From: Rhizobium sp.
Lineage (GTDB): Bacteria > Pseudomonadota > Alphaproteobacteria > Rhizobiales > Rhizobiaceae
Length of the DNA stretch: 64,000 bases
Direction of reading: 5' to 3'
Assembly: GCA_019739215.1 (NCBI GenBank)
Contig: JAHHDR010000036.1
Coordinates: forward strand, 124,001 to 188,000
A program made the translations under genes and the position numbers. The notes beneath the pieces are model-generated. The model did no database searches. It was not told the DNA's origin and saw only the letters and a program-made list of their open reading frames with translations. Shown here one piece after another: positions 16,005 through 24,331 of the stretch. Positions within the stretch are counted from its first letter, which is position 1; each line of letters begins with the position of its first letter.

Positions 16005-16733
16005 ATGGCGAAAACCGCACTGGTCATCAGCGCGCATTCGGCCGACTTCGTCTGGCGCTGCGCCGGCGCAATCGCGCTACATGCCGAGAAGGGCTACGAG
16101 GTCACCGTCGTCTGCCTGTCCTATGGCGAGCGCGGCGAGAGCGCCAAGCTGTGGAAGCTGCCAGACATGACGCTGGACAAGGTGAAGAGTTCGCGCCGGG
16201 CGGAGGCGGAGAAGGCGGCCCAGGCGCTCGGCGTGCACGACATCCAGTTCTTCGATCTCGGCGACTACCCGCTCGAGGTCGATCGCGAGGCCAAATACAG
16301 GCTGGTGGACGTCATCCGCAAGGTGCAGCCGGACTTCATGCTCTCCCATTCGAAATGGGATCCCTACAACACCGACCACATGTATGCGACCCAGGTGGCG
16401 CTGGAAGCCCGGATGATCGCCCAGGCCTGGGGCCACAATCCTGGCGAAAAGGTGCTCGGCGCGCCGCAGCTCTATCTGTTCGAGCCGCACCAGACCGAAC
16501 AGATGGAATGGAAGCCCGATGTCTTCCTCGATGTCTCTCCGGTCTGGGACAAGAAGTGGGCGGCGATCCAGGCAATGGAGGGGCAGGAGCATCTCTGGCA
16601 TTACTATGCCAATGTCGCCGAGAACCGCGGCAACCATTTCATGCGAAATTCCGGCGGCCAGTCCGGCGGACGCAAGTCGACCCATGCCGAGGGCTTCCAA
16701 TCCGTGTTTCCCCGCACCGTGGATGAACTCTGA
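16005..16733 (+). CDS. galB: PIG-L/LmbE family hydrolase, probable 4-oxalomesaconate hydratase
   Basis: A 242-residue PIG-L-fold zinc protein. The usual AHPDD motif is AHSADF (His11, Asp14), and His125 in YNTDHMYA completes the likely zinc site. GalB of Pseudomonas putida is the known member that hydrates 4-oxalomesaconate to 4-carboxy-4-hydroxy-2-oxoadipate instead of removing an acetyl group. Neighbours homologous to GalC and GalD support this role. It starts 4 bases after the dioxygenase stop, and its own stop overlaps the next start by one base. Confidence 0.8.
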   Translation: MAKTALVISAHSADFVWRCAGAIALHAEKGYEVTVVCLSYGERGESAKLWKLPDMTLDKVKSSRRAEAEKAAQALGVHDIQFFDLGDYPLEVDREAKYRLVDVIRKVQPDFMLSHSKWDPYNTDHMYATQVALEARMIAQAWGHNPGEKVLGAPQLYLFEPHQTEQMEWKPDVFLDVSPVWDKKWAAIQAMEGQEHLWHYYANVAENRGNHFMRNSGGQSGGRKSTHAEGFQSVFPRTVDEL

Positions 16734-17404
16734 TGGGTGTCGTGGTCCAGAACATCGCCCGCGCCGATCCTGCCGTCATCGACCGGCTCGCCGCCTGCGG
16801 CGTGGCGACGGTGCACGAGGCGCAAGGGCGCACCGGATTGCTGGCCAGCCATATGCGGCCGATCTATCCGGGTGCCCGGATCGCGGCGAGCGCCGTGACG
16901 ATCTCGGCTCCCCCCGGTGACAACTGGATGCTCCATGTGGCGATCGAGCAGTTGAGGGATGGCGACGTTCTGCTGCTTGCGCCGACCAGCGCCAGCGAGG
17001 ACGGCTATTTCGGAGACCTCCTTGCGACCTCGGCGATGGCGCGGGGCTGCAGGGGGCTGGTCATCGATGCCGGCGTGCGCGATGTCGCCGACCTGATGGC
17101 GATGCAGTTCCCGGTCTGGTCCAAGGCGGTCTTCGCCCAGGGCACGGTCAAGGAGACGCTGGGTTCGGTAAATATCCCCGTCGTCTGCGCCGGCGCGCTG
17201 GTCAATCCGGGCGATGTGATTGTTGCCGATGACGACGGTGTCTGCGTCGTGCGCCGTGAGGCGGCGGCTGACGTGGCGGACAGGGCCGAGGCGCGGGTTG
17301 CCGCCGAAGGGGACAAGCGCAGGCGGCTTGCTGCAGGCGAGCTCGGCCTCGACATCTACGACATGCGCGGACGCCTCGCCGAGAAAGGGCTGAAATATGT
17401 CTGA
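16733..17404 (+). CDS. galC: 4-Carboxy-4-hydroxy-2-oxoadipate aldolase (RraA-like fold)
   Basis: A 223-residue class II pyruvate aldolase of the LigK/GalC group. Active-site segments are YFGDLLATSA (about 92-101) and DAGVRD (112-117, Arg116 and Asp117). It splits carboxy-hydroxy-oxoadipate into pyruvate and oxaloacetate, using a divalent metal. Tight overlaps with both neighbours show one operon. RraA-fold relatives that bind RNase E lack this context, so the aldolase role is favoured. Confidence 0.87.
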   Translation: MGVVVQNIARADPAVIDRLAACGVATVHEAQGRTGLLASHMRPIYPGARIAASAVTISAPPGDNWMLHVAIEQLRDGDVLLLAPTSASEDGYFGDLLATSAMARGCRGLVIDAGVRDVADLMAMQFPVWSKAVFAQGTVKETLGSVNIPVVCAGALVNPGDVIVADDDGVCVVRREAAADVADRAEARVAAEGDKRRRLAAGELGLDIYDMRGRLAEKGLKYV

Positions 17405-18464
17405 TGGCGGGCTGGTCGGTCCGTCGGAGGGTGTGCCGTGCATGTGGATGCGGGGTGGCACCTCCAAGGGCGGCTATTTCCTGGCCGATGACCTGCCAGC
17501 CGACCGCGATGCGTTCCTGCTGCGCGCGATGGGCTCGCCCGACCGGCGGCAGATCGACGGCATGGGCGGCGCCGACCCGCTGACGTCGAAAGTCGCCGTG
17601 GTCAGGCGCTCCGAGCGGCCGGACGCGGATGTCGACTATCTCTTTCTCCAGGTCTTCGTCGACGAGCCGATCGTGACCTCCGCGCAGAACTGCGGCAACA
17701 TTCTCGCCGGCGTCGGTCCATTCGCAATCGAGCGAGGACTGGTGGCTGCCCGGAGCGGCGTGACCGAAGTGCGGATCTTCATGGAGAACACCGGCCAGGT
17801 GGCAACCGCCCGGGTGGCGACGCCCGACGGCCGGATGAGCTATGCGGGGAGTGCCAGGATCGACGGCGTGCCCGGAACTGCCGCCGCCGTGCCGATCGCA
17901 TTCGAAGACACGGCGGGATCGAGTTCCGGCGCGCTGCTGCCGACCGGCAACCCGGTCGACATCATCGATGGCATTGCCTGCACGCTCATCGACAATGGTA
18001 TGCCCTGCGTCGTGATGCGCGCTCTCGATGTCGGCGTGACCGGCACCGAGGCGCCCGAAGCGCTGGAAGCCAATGACGCGCTACGCTCCCGACTGGAAGC
18101 GATACGGCTGAAGGCGGGGCCGATGATGAACCTCGGCGACGTGGCCCGGGCGTCCGTGCCCAAGATGACGCTGGTTTCGGCGCCACGCGCCGGCGGGGCG
18201 ATTTCCACGCGCAGCTTCATTCCACACAAGTGTCATGATGCCATCGGTGTGCTGGGTGCCGTCAGTGTGGCGACAGCCTGCCTGTTGCCGTCTGGTCCGG
18301 CGGCGGAGATCGCGGTCGTGCCCGAGGGCGGGGAGAAACTGATCTCGGTGGAACACCCGAGCGGCGAAATGGGGGTTATCGTGACGGTTCGCGACGGCCA
18401 GGTCAGCAACGCCGAGGTTCTGCGGACGGCGCGCAAGCTGTTCGACGGCCGGGTTTTCGGATGA
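17397..18464 (+). CDS. galD: 4-Oxalomesaconate tautomerase, PrpF family
   Basis: A 355-residue PrpF-fold isomerase with MRGGTSKG (18-25) and SAQNCGN (about 95-101), both family signatures. GalD/LigU members interconvert tautomers of 4-oxalomesaconate. It overlaps the aldolase gene by 8 bases. Together with GalB and GalC it completes conversion of the gallate ring-cleavage product to central metabolites. Other PrpF members act on methylaconitate; the neighbours argue against that here. Confidence 0.85.
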   Translation: MSDGGLVGPSEGVPCMWMRGGTSKGGYFLADDLPADRDAFLLRAMGSPDRRQIDGMGGADPLTSKVAVVRRSERPDADVDYLFLQVFVDEPIVTSAQNCGNILAGVGPFAIERGLVAARSGVTEVRIFMENTGQVATARVATPDGRMSYAGSARIDGVPGTAAAVPIAFEDTAGSSSGALLPTGNPVDIIDGIACTLIDNGMPCVVMRALDVGVTGTEAPEALEANDALRSRLEAIRLKAGPMMNLGDVARASVPKMTLVSAPRAGGAISTRSFIPHKCHDAIGVLGAVSVATACLLPSGPAAEIAVVPEGGEKLISVEHPSGEMGVIVTVRDGQVSNAEVLRTARKLFDGRVFG

Positions 18465-19330
18465 GGCTAGGCATGAAGATCGGCTTTCTCGGATATGGCG
18501 AAGCGGCGCGGGCCTTCCACGATGGACTTGCGCGCGATGGACTGACATTTTTGGCCCATGACCTGAAACTCGCCGCCGGCGATGTGGCGATGCGCCGAGC
18601 GATGGCCGATCGCGGCGCGGTTCCTTGTAGGGCCGTCGCCGGCCTTTCGGAGGCGGACTGGATATTTAGCGCGGTGACCGCAGACCAGAGCCTGCTCGCC
18701 ATCGAACCGCTGTTGCCGCATCTTCGGCAGGGCCAGGTGGTGTTCGACATCAATTCCGTTTCACCCGATCGCAAGCGCGAGACTTCTGTCCGTGTCGAGC
18801 AGGCCGGCGCGCGCTATCTCGACATGGCCGTCATGGCACCGGTCCATCCCCGGAGGCAGGCAACGCCGGTATTGCTCGCGGGGCCGGACGCCGAGGGGCT
18901 CCTGCCGGACCTACTGGCGCTCGGCTTTTCCGCAACGGTCGCCGCGGGCGGGCCCGGTGCCGCCACGGCCATCAAGATGGTGCGCTCCGTCTTCGTCAAG
19001 GGACTGGAGGCAATCACGGTCGAGACTCTTCTCGCCGCCGAAGCCTCTGGTTGCCTAGAAGCGATCGTGGCTTCGATCTCCGGCTCCTATCCCGGCCTCG
19101 ACTGGCCGCGCTCCGCCGAATACCAGTTCGAGCGCACGACAGCGCATGGTGCGCGACGGTCTGCGGAGATGCGGGAGTGCGCGGCGACACTCGACGCGCT
19201 CGGCCTTTCTGGCGGGCTCGCGCATGCCATTGCCGACGTCCAGGCAGAGATGGGGCTGGTCGGCAAGGTCGCGGGCGGCGATCTTGCCGCGGTGGTTCGT
19301 GCCGCGCTCGCCGGGCGGCGGCAAAAGTGA
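18461..19330 (+). CDS. NAD(P)-dependent oxidoreductase, 6PGDH-like with DUF1932
   Basis: A 289-residue protein with an N-terminal Rossmann domain (KIGFLGYGEAARAF, about 6-19) and a helical C-terminal DUF1932 domain (from about 185). Lys168 in TAIKMVRS occupies the place of the catalytic lysine of beta-hydroxyacid dehydrogenases. It overlaps galD by four bases (ATGA), so it is translated with the gallate-type enzymes. The substrate is unknown. It might reduce or oxidise a carboxylated open-chain intermediate. A TGTATACA operator begins one base after its stop. Confidence 0.8.
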   Translation: MRLGMKIGFLGYGEAARAFHDGLARDGLTFLAHDLKLAAGDVAMRRAMADRGAVPCRAVAGLSEADWIFSAVTADQSLLAIEPLLPHLRQGQVVFDINSVSPDRKRETSVRVEQAGARYLDMAVMAPVHPRRQATPVLLAGPDAEGLLPDLLALGFSATVAAGGPGAATAIKMVRSVFVKGLEAITVETLLAAEASGCLEAIVASISGSYPGLDWPRSAEYQFERTTAHGARRSAEMRECAATLDALGLSGGLAHAIADVQAEMGLVGKVAGGDLAAVVRAALAGRRQK

Positions 19331-19331
19331 A

Positions 19332-19412
19332 ATGTATACATCGTCTGGGTGTCTGCTTTTTGCCGTGACGTATTTAAGGATTTCTTGATATTCGTAGCGG
19401 TCTGTATACAAT
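19332..19412 (+). promoter_or_regulatory. GntR gene promoter with two TGTATACA operators
   Basis: ATGTATACAT lies at 19332-19341 and TGTATACA at 19403-19410, with centres 70 bp apart. A promoter-like pair, TTGATA (19385-19390) and TACAAT (19407-19412) with 16-bp spacing, overlaps the second operator. This fits autorepression of the GntR gene at 19465, possibly with looping. Confidence 0.7.
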
Positions 19413-19464
19413 CGCCTCTTGCGAGGCATCGAGTCTGTCGATGCGGGCATGGGGCGCGGGGACA

Positions 19465-20199
19465 ATGAAGCAGACCGAGGCGGCAACGCACGGCCGAAGG
19501 GCCGTCATCGAACTCAGGGAGAAAATCCTGAGCGGAGATCTGCCGGGCGGCATGCGGCTGTTCGAGGTGCCGATCGCCGAGCTTCTCGACATTTCCCGCA
19601 CGCCCGTGCGCGAGGCGTTGTCGCGCCTTGCGGAAGAAGGGTTGCTGGACCGCCTGCCGAGCGGCGGCTTCGTCGTCCGGCGGTTCGGCTTCGCCGATGT
19701 CATCGACGCGATCGAACTGCGCGGCGTGATGGAGGGCATGGCCGCCCGCCTGGCAGCCGAGCGCGGCGTCCGGCAGGAAGACCTTGAGAAGATTGGAGAA
19801 ACAGTCGAGAAGCTCGATCTCTGTTTCGGCGAGAGGCTCGACGACGTCGACTTCGATACCTATTCCGAACTCAATGAGCTCTTTCATCACCAGCTTGCCG
19901 CGCTCTGCGGAAGCGACATGATCCGGCGTGAGGTCGAGCGGGCCGGTTCCCTGCCATTCGCCTCACCATCGGCTTTCCTGCCAGACAGGGCGGATATCGC
20001 GACTTTCCGACGCTCCTTGCGAGGTGCTCAGGAGCAGCACAGGGCCATCGTCGGCGCCATTGCCGGCCGGGAGGGCGCCCGTGCCGAGGCGATCGCGCGG
20101 GAACATGCGCGCACGGCGCGCCGCAATCTCGAATATATCCTGAATGAGGATCCCGATCTCATCACCAAGGTTCGCGGGCTGGCACTGATCCGCACCTGA
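19465..20199 (+). CDS. GntR family (FCD-type) transcriptional regulator
   Basis: A 244-residue FadR-type GntR regulator. The N-terminal winged HTH (about 10-75) contains LFEVPIAELLDISRTPVREALSRLAEEGLL. The C-terminal all-helical FCD domain has histidines such as FHHQ and EQHRAI that usually bind a metal and a carboxylate ligand. Start at 19465 (MKQTEAA) is preceded by GGGG; an ATG at 19441 is possible. Palindromes TGTATACA, typical of this subfamily, lie in its own promoter and before the metF-like and ligM genes. It is the likely local repressor, with an aromatic acid or pathway intermediate as inducer. Confidence 0.88.
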   Translation: MKQTEAATHGRRAVIELREKILSGDLPGGMRLFEVPIAELLDISRTPVREALSRLAEEGLLDRLPSGGFVVRRFGFADVIDAIELRGVMEGMAARLAAERGVRQEDLEKIGETVEKLDLCFGERLDDVDFDTYSELNELFHHQLAALCGSDMIRREVERAGSLPFASPSAFLPDRADIATFRRSLRGAQEQHRAIVGAIAGREGARAEAIAREHARTARRNLEYILNEDPDLITKVRGLALIRT

Positions 20200-20281
20200 T
20201 ATTCCCGTCTACGTTCAGGCGCGTGACGCTTGTCGTCAACGAACAGGTTGTTCGCCACTGTTGGGCGCGACACCTTTTCGC

Positions 20282-20319
20282 TTGATTTTTGTCGGCAAAA
20301 GGCATCTTATGTATACATA
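20282..20319 (+). promoter_or_regulatory. ligM promoter overlapped by GntR-type operator
   Basis: TTGATT (20282-20287) and TCTTAT (20305-20310), 17 bp apart, resemble a sigma-70 promoter. The 12-bp palindrome TATGTATACATA at 20308-20319 overlaps the -10 box. A bound GntR protein would block transcription of ligM. Confidence 0.65.
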
Positions 20320-20345
20320 GATCATCGCTGAGGGAGGAGCTCACA

Positions 20346-21761
20346 ATGACACGATCCAGCCTGTCCGAAATCATGAGGCAGCATTCCAGTCCGGTCGAGA
20401 TGCTGCGCAATTCCAAGATCGGCATGTATGTGTATCCGGTCGTGTCCGCCGAGTTCACCAACTGGCGCGACGAGCAGGCCGCATGGAGAAACTCCGCCGT
20501 CCTTTTCGACCAGTCTCACCACATGGACGAATTGATTGTCGAAGGGCCGGATGCCGAGAAATTCCTCAGCCATCACGGCATCAACTCTTTCGCGAATTTC
20601 GATCTCAACCGCGCCAAGCATTTCGTGCCCGTGACGCCTGATGGACATGTCATCGGCGACCACATCATCTTCCGCGAGCGTGAAGACAAGTTCATTCTTG
20701 TCGGTCGCGCGCCGACCTCGAACTGGCTGATGTTCTGCGCTGCCTATGGCAAGTGGAACGTGCGGATCAAGCATGACCCGCGCTCGCCGTCGCGCCCCGA
20801 GGGCGAGCGGGTGCTGCGTACGCACTATCGCTACCAGATCCAGGGACCCGATGCCCCGAAGATCTTCGAGAAGATGAACGGCGGCCCGATCCCCGACATC
20901 AAGTTCTTCCATGTCGACTGGATCAATGTCGGCTCGAAGAAGGTACAGGCGCTGCGCCACGGCATGTCGGGCGCGCCGGGTCTCGAAATATGGGGCCCCT
21001 ACGACGACAAGAACTACATCCTGTCCTGCATTCTCGAGGCGGCCAAGGATGCGGGCGTCAACCTCGTCCGCTGCGGCAGCCGCGCCTATTCGACCAATAC
21101 GCTCGAATCGGGCTGGATTCCGTCGCCGCTGCCCGGCATCTATACCGGCGACGGCATGGTCGCGGCCTATCGCGACTGGCTTGGCGGCGAGAGCTACGAG
21201 GCGATGGGCGCCATCGGCGGCAGCTTCCAGTCCGATAATATCGAAGACTACTACGTCAATCCGTTCGAACTCGGCTATGATTTCTACATCGGCTGGAAGA
21301 AGGACGATTTCGTCGGCAAGGCTGCGCTCGCGGCGATGAAGGGCCAGACGCACCGCAAGAAGGTGACCTTCGAGTGGAATGCCGAGGACGTCGTCAAGGT
21401 CATCGCCTCGGCCTTCCAGCCCGGCGAGGATCACTATAAGTGGATCGATTTCCCGCAGCCGAACTATGCCTCGACCAGCGCCGACAAGGTGCTCAAGGAT
21501 GGCAAGCAGGTCGGCATGTCGATGTTCAACGGCTATTCCTACAACGAGCGCTGCATGCTCTCGCTCGGCATCGTCGACAACGATGTCCAGGTGGGCGACG
21601 TCCTGACGATGATCTGGGGCGAGCCGGACGGCGGTTCCGGCAAGACCTCGACGGAGCGCCACAAGCAGGCCGAGATCCGCGTCCGCGTCTCGCCAACGCC
21701 CTATGCTGCACAGGCACGCGAGAGCTATGCCGACAGTTGGCGGACGAAGAAGGCCTCGTAA
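20346..21761 (+). CDS. ligM: LigM-family tetrahydrofolate-dependent aryl O-demethylase
   Basis: A 471-residue protein of the aminomethyltransferase (GcvT) fold. From memory of the family it matches Sphingobium LigM along its length, for example VEMLRNSKIGMYVYPVV, FDQSHHMDEL, YSTNTLESGWIPSPLPGIYTGD and GMSMFNGYSYNE. LigM moves the methyl of vanillate or 3-O-methylgallate to tetrahydrofolate, giving protocatechuate or gallate. A MetF-like gene and gallate-type lower-pathway genes lie nearby, which favours methoxylated benzoates. GGGAGGAG precedes the ATG at 20346. It has its own promoter with a GntR operator and is followed by a strong hairpin. Confidence 0.87.
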   Translation: MTRSSLSEIMRQHSSPVEMLRNSKIGMYVYPVVSAEFTNWRDEQAAWRNSAVLFDQSHHMDELIVEGPDAEKFLSHHGINSFANFDLNRAKHFVPVTPDGHVIGDHIIFREREDKFILVGRAPTSNWLMFCAAYGKWNVRIKHDPRSPSRPEGERVLRTHYRYQIQGPDAPKIFEKMNGGPIPDIKFFHVDWINVGSKKVQALRHGMSGAPGLEIWGPYDDKNYILSCILEAAKDAGVNLVRCGSRAYSTNTLESGWIPSPLPGIYTGDGMVAAYRDWLGGESYEAMGAIGGSFQSDNIEDYYVNPFELGYDFYIGWKKDDFVGKAALAAMKGQTHRKKVTFEWNAEDVVKVIASAFQPGEDHYKWIDFPQPNYASTSADKVLKDGKQVGMSMFNGYSYNERCMLSLGIVDNDVQVGDVLTMIWGEPDGGSGKTSTERHKQAEIRVRVSPTPYAAQARESYADSWRTKKAS

Positions 21762-21791
21762 GGCCATCTGACCATTGTGATGGATGAGAGG

Positions 21792-21820
21792 AACGGCGTC
21801 CCAGGGGTGGGGCGCCGTTT
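21792..21820. terminator. Terminator between ligM and the Liv operon
   Basis: Bases 21792-21802 pair with 21809-21819 (11 bp with one G-T pair) around a 6-base loop, then TTT. It lies between convergent ligM and livF and can serve the plus strand. It is probably used in both directions. Confidence 0.6.
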
Positions 21821-21864
21821 CCGCGCTGGCCAGCAGGCAAGCGTCTGGGGGCGAGTTCCCACCC

Positions 21865-22563
21865 TCACACGCTGAGATGCTTTTCCAGCATCTCGGGTGA
21901 CGCCAGCAGGTCTGCCGAAAAGCCCTGATGGACGATGCCGCCGCGTTCGAGCAGGACGACTTCGTCGGTGAGCGGCAGGACCTTTCTGGCCTTCTGTTCC
22001 ACGATGATCGCCGACATGCCTTCGTCGGTAACGATCCTGCGGATCGCGGCGAGGAGTTCGTCGACGATGATCGGCGCCAGGCCCTCCAGCGGCTCGTCCA
22101 GCAGCAGAAGCCTGGGATTGAGCATCAGCGCACGGCCGACCGCGAGCATCTGCTGCTCTCCGCCGGAAAGCTGGTTTCCGAGATTGCCGCGCCGCTCCTC
22201 GAGGCGAGGGAACATGCCGAAGATCCGCTGGGTGTTCCAGATGCCGGGCCGCGCGACGGCCGTGAGGTTTTCCTCCACGGTCAGCGAGCGGAAGATGTTG
22301 CGCTCCTGCGGAACCCAGCCGATGCCCCGTGCCGCCCGTGCTTCCGCGCGCATGCCGCTGATGTCGACGCCGCCGAACCGGATCTGGCCGGACTGGCGGG
22401 TTGTGACGCCGATGATCGTGTTCAGAAGCGTCGTCTTGCCGGCGCCGTTGCGGCCAAGCAGCGCGAGCGACTTGCCTTCGTCGAGCCGGAGTTCGACCTC
22501 GGCCAGCACGCGTGCCTCGCCATAACCGGCCACGAGTTTTTCGAGGCGAAGAAGTTCTGCCAT
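21865..22563 (-). CDS. livF: Branched-chain amino acid type ABC transporter ATPase (LivF)
   Basis: A 232-residue nucleotide-binding subunit with Walker A GRNGAGKTT, signature LSGGEQQ and Walker B LLLLDEPLEGL. It is the last gene of a five-gene HAAT importer operon. The ATG overlaps the livG stop by one base. LivF/LivG pairs energise uptake across the inner membrane. The cargo is set by the binding protein at 25244; beside ligM and ring-cleavage genes an aromatic acid is plausible. Confidence 0.92.
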   Translation of the reverse strand: MAELLRLEKLVAGYGEARVLAEVELRLDEGKSLALLGRNGAGKTTLLNTIIGVTTRQSGQIRFGGVDISGMRAEARAARGIGWVPQERNIFRSLTVEENLTAVARPGIWNTQRIFGMFPRLEERRGNLGNQLSGGEQQMLAVGRALMLNPRLLLLDEPLEGLAPIIVDELLAAIRRIVTDEGMSAIIVEQKARKVLPLTDEVVLLERGGIVHQGFSADLLASPEMLEKHLSV

Positions 22564-23309
22564 CACGCGTCCTCGCCGAGGTAGATGGACTTGACGCCGG
22601 GATCCTTCGATATCTCGTCGACGGTCCCCTCGGCGAACATGGCGCCCTGCGCCAGGACCGAAATGCGGTCGGCGAAGGAGAAGACCAGGTCCATGTCATG
22701 CTCGATCAGCACGACCGTGACATCCGAAGGCAGGTCGCGGACGGTGGCCAGGACTTCGTGCCGCTCCTCCTCGGGAACGCCCGCTGCCGGCTCGTCGAGC
22801 AAAAGGACACGCGGCCGGGTCGCGATGGCAAGTGCGATCTCGAGGAGACGTTGCTTGCCATAGGGCAGCAGCATGGTGGGCTGGGCCATGACGTCGGCAA
22901 GGCGGAAACTTTCGAGCAGCGCGGCGCTTTCCTCGATGAGATCCTTCTGGGAGGCGAGCGCCACAAGCCCCTTGCCTCCGCGTCGCTGCCGCTCGGAGAT
23001 CGCCAGCATGATCGAGTCCAGCGGGGTGAAATCGCCGAACAACTGGTTGATCTGGAACGTGCGCGACAGGCCCTTGCCGACGCGGGCGTGGACGGAAAGC
23101 GCGGTGATGTCTTCGCCGTGCAGCAGCACCCGGCCGGCCGTCGGCGCCAGCACGCCGGTCAGGAGGTTGATGATGGTCGTCTTGCCGGCGCCGTTCGGAC
23201 CGATCAGCGCATGCCGGGCGCCCTGGGCGATCGTCAGGGAGACGTCGTTGGTCGCGAGGAAGCCGCCGAAACTCTTCTTCAGGTTCCGCGTCTCGAGCGC
23301 AGGCGTCAT
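22563..23309 (-). CDS. livG: Branched-chain amino acid type ABC transporter ATPase (LivG)
   Basis: A 248-residue ATPase with Walker A GPNGAGKTT and Walker B LLLDEPAAGV. The signature region LLPYGKQR is the shortened form usual for LivG proteins. GGAGGGA precedes the ATG at 23309, and the start overlaps the livM stop by four bases. It pairs with LivF. The frame stays open upstream to 23375, inside livM. Confidence 0.92.
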   Translation of the reverse strand: MTPALETRNLKKSFGGFLATNDVSLTIAQGARHALIGPNGAGKTTIINLLTGVLAPTAGRVLLHGEDITALSVHARVGKGLSRTFQINQLFGDFTPLDSIMLAISERQRRGGKGLVALASQKDLIEESAALLESFRLADVMAQPTMLLPYGKQRLLEIALAIATRPRVLLLDEPAAGVPEEERHEVLATVRDLPSDVTVVLIEHDMDLVFSFADRISVLAQGAMFAEGTVDEISKDPGVKSIYLGEDA

Positions 23310-24331
23310 CGTTTCCCTCCATCCGCCTTGCCCGCCTGTGCCTTGCGGAGAAGGGTGGGCAGAAGCGTCTGCCAACGGGTCATGCGGTCACGTCCCAATA
23401 GCACGATGATGATGAGTATGAGGCCGATCCAGAACATCCAGTATTGCGGCGTGATGACCGACAGCCAATCCCTGAGCAGCGTGAAGATGACCGCGCCGAT
23501 CAGGCCGCCATAGAGGTAGCCCGCGCCGCCGATGACCAGCACGAGCAGAACGTCGGCCGAGCGGTGGAAGGCTAGAACGTCGGGGGATACGAAGCTGTTG
23601 ATCTGGGCGAGCAGCGCGCCGGCGATGCCGGCATAGGCGGCGGAGATCGTGTAGATCGCCACGATCCGCCGGTTGGGAGCGACGCCCAGCATTTCGGCGC
23701 GCTGGCTGTTGCGCTTGATCGCCCTGAGGGACAGGCCGAACGGCGAGTGGACGATCCGGCGGGCGATGTAGGTCAGGACTATAAGCACGACCAGCGCATA
23801 GATATAGGCCGTTCGACCCCAGAGATCGAACTCGAACAGGCCGAGCACCGGCGCGATCGTCACGCCGTTCAGGCCATCGGCGCCACCGGTCAGCCAGGCG
23901 GCCTGGTTGGCCGCCTCGGCCAGCAGCATCGCGACGCCGAACGTGGTCATCAGGCGGGTCAGGTCGGAACCACGCAGCACGAGGAAGCTGGAGACGAAGC
24001 CGAACAGGCCGGCAGCCACCCCGGCAGCCAGCAGCCCGAGAACCGGTTCCGTCGCCACATGGATCGAAAACAGTCCTGCGGCATAGGCGCCGAGGCCGAA
24101 GAAGGCGGTGTGGCCGAGCGAGACGATGCCGGCATAGCCGAGGATGAGATCCAGCGAAATCGCGAACAGCGCCAGGATGGCGATTTCCGCGAGGATCAGC
24201 GACTTGCCCGGCAGGACGAAGATCGCCGCGAGGGCGACGAGCCAGATCGCGATTTCCCATATTTTCCAGGCGCTTGCGTGGGTAAGCTGGGCTTGCGCAC
24301 TGAGCAGCGCGGTGTTGGCAAATTCCTTCAT
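23306..24331 (-). CDS. livM: Branched-chain amino acid type ABC permease (LivM)
   Basis: A 341-residue inner-membrane protein with about nine hydrophobic segments. It carries the LivM signatures YAGIVSLGHTAFFGLGAYA and SPFGLSLRAIKRNSQRAEMLGV. The N-terminus has about 25 extra residues before the first membrane segment. It overlaps livH by four bases and pairs with it in the translocation channel. Confidence 0.92.
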   Translation of the reverse strand: MKEFANTALLSAQAQLTHASAWKIWEIAIWLVALAAIFVLPGKSLILAEIAILALFAISLDLILGYAGIVSLGHTAFFGLGAYAAGLFSIHVATEPVLGLLAAGVAAGLFGFVSSFLVLRGSDLTRLMTTFGVAMLLAEAANQAAWLTGGADGLNGVTIAPVLGLFEFDLWGRTAYIYALVVLIVLTYIARRIVHSPFGLSLRAIKRNSQRAEMLGVAPNRRIVAIYTISAAYAGIAGALLAQINSFVSPDVLAFHRSADVLLVLVIGGAGYLYGGLIGAVIFTLLRDWLSVITPQYWMFWIGLILIIIVLLGRDRMTRWQTLLPTLLRKAQAGKADGGKR

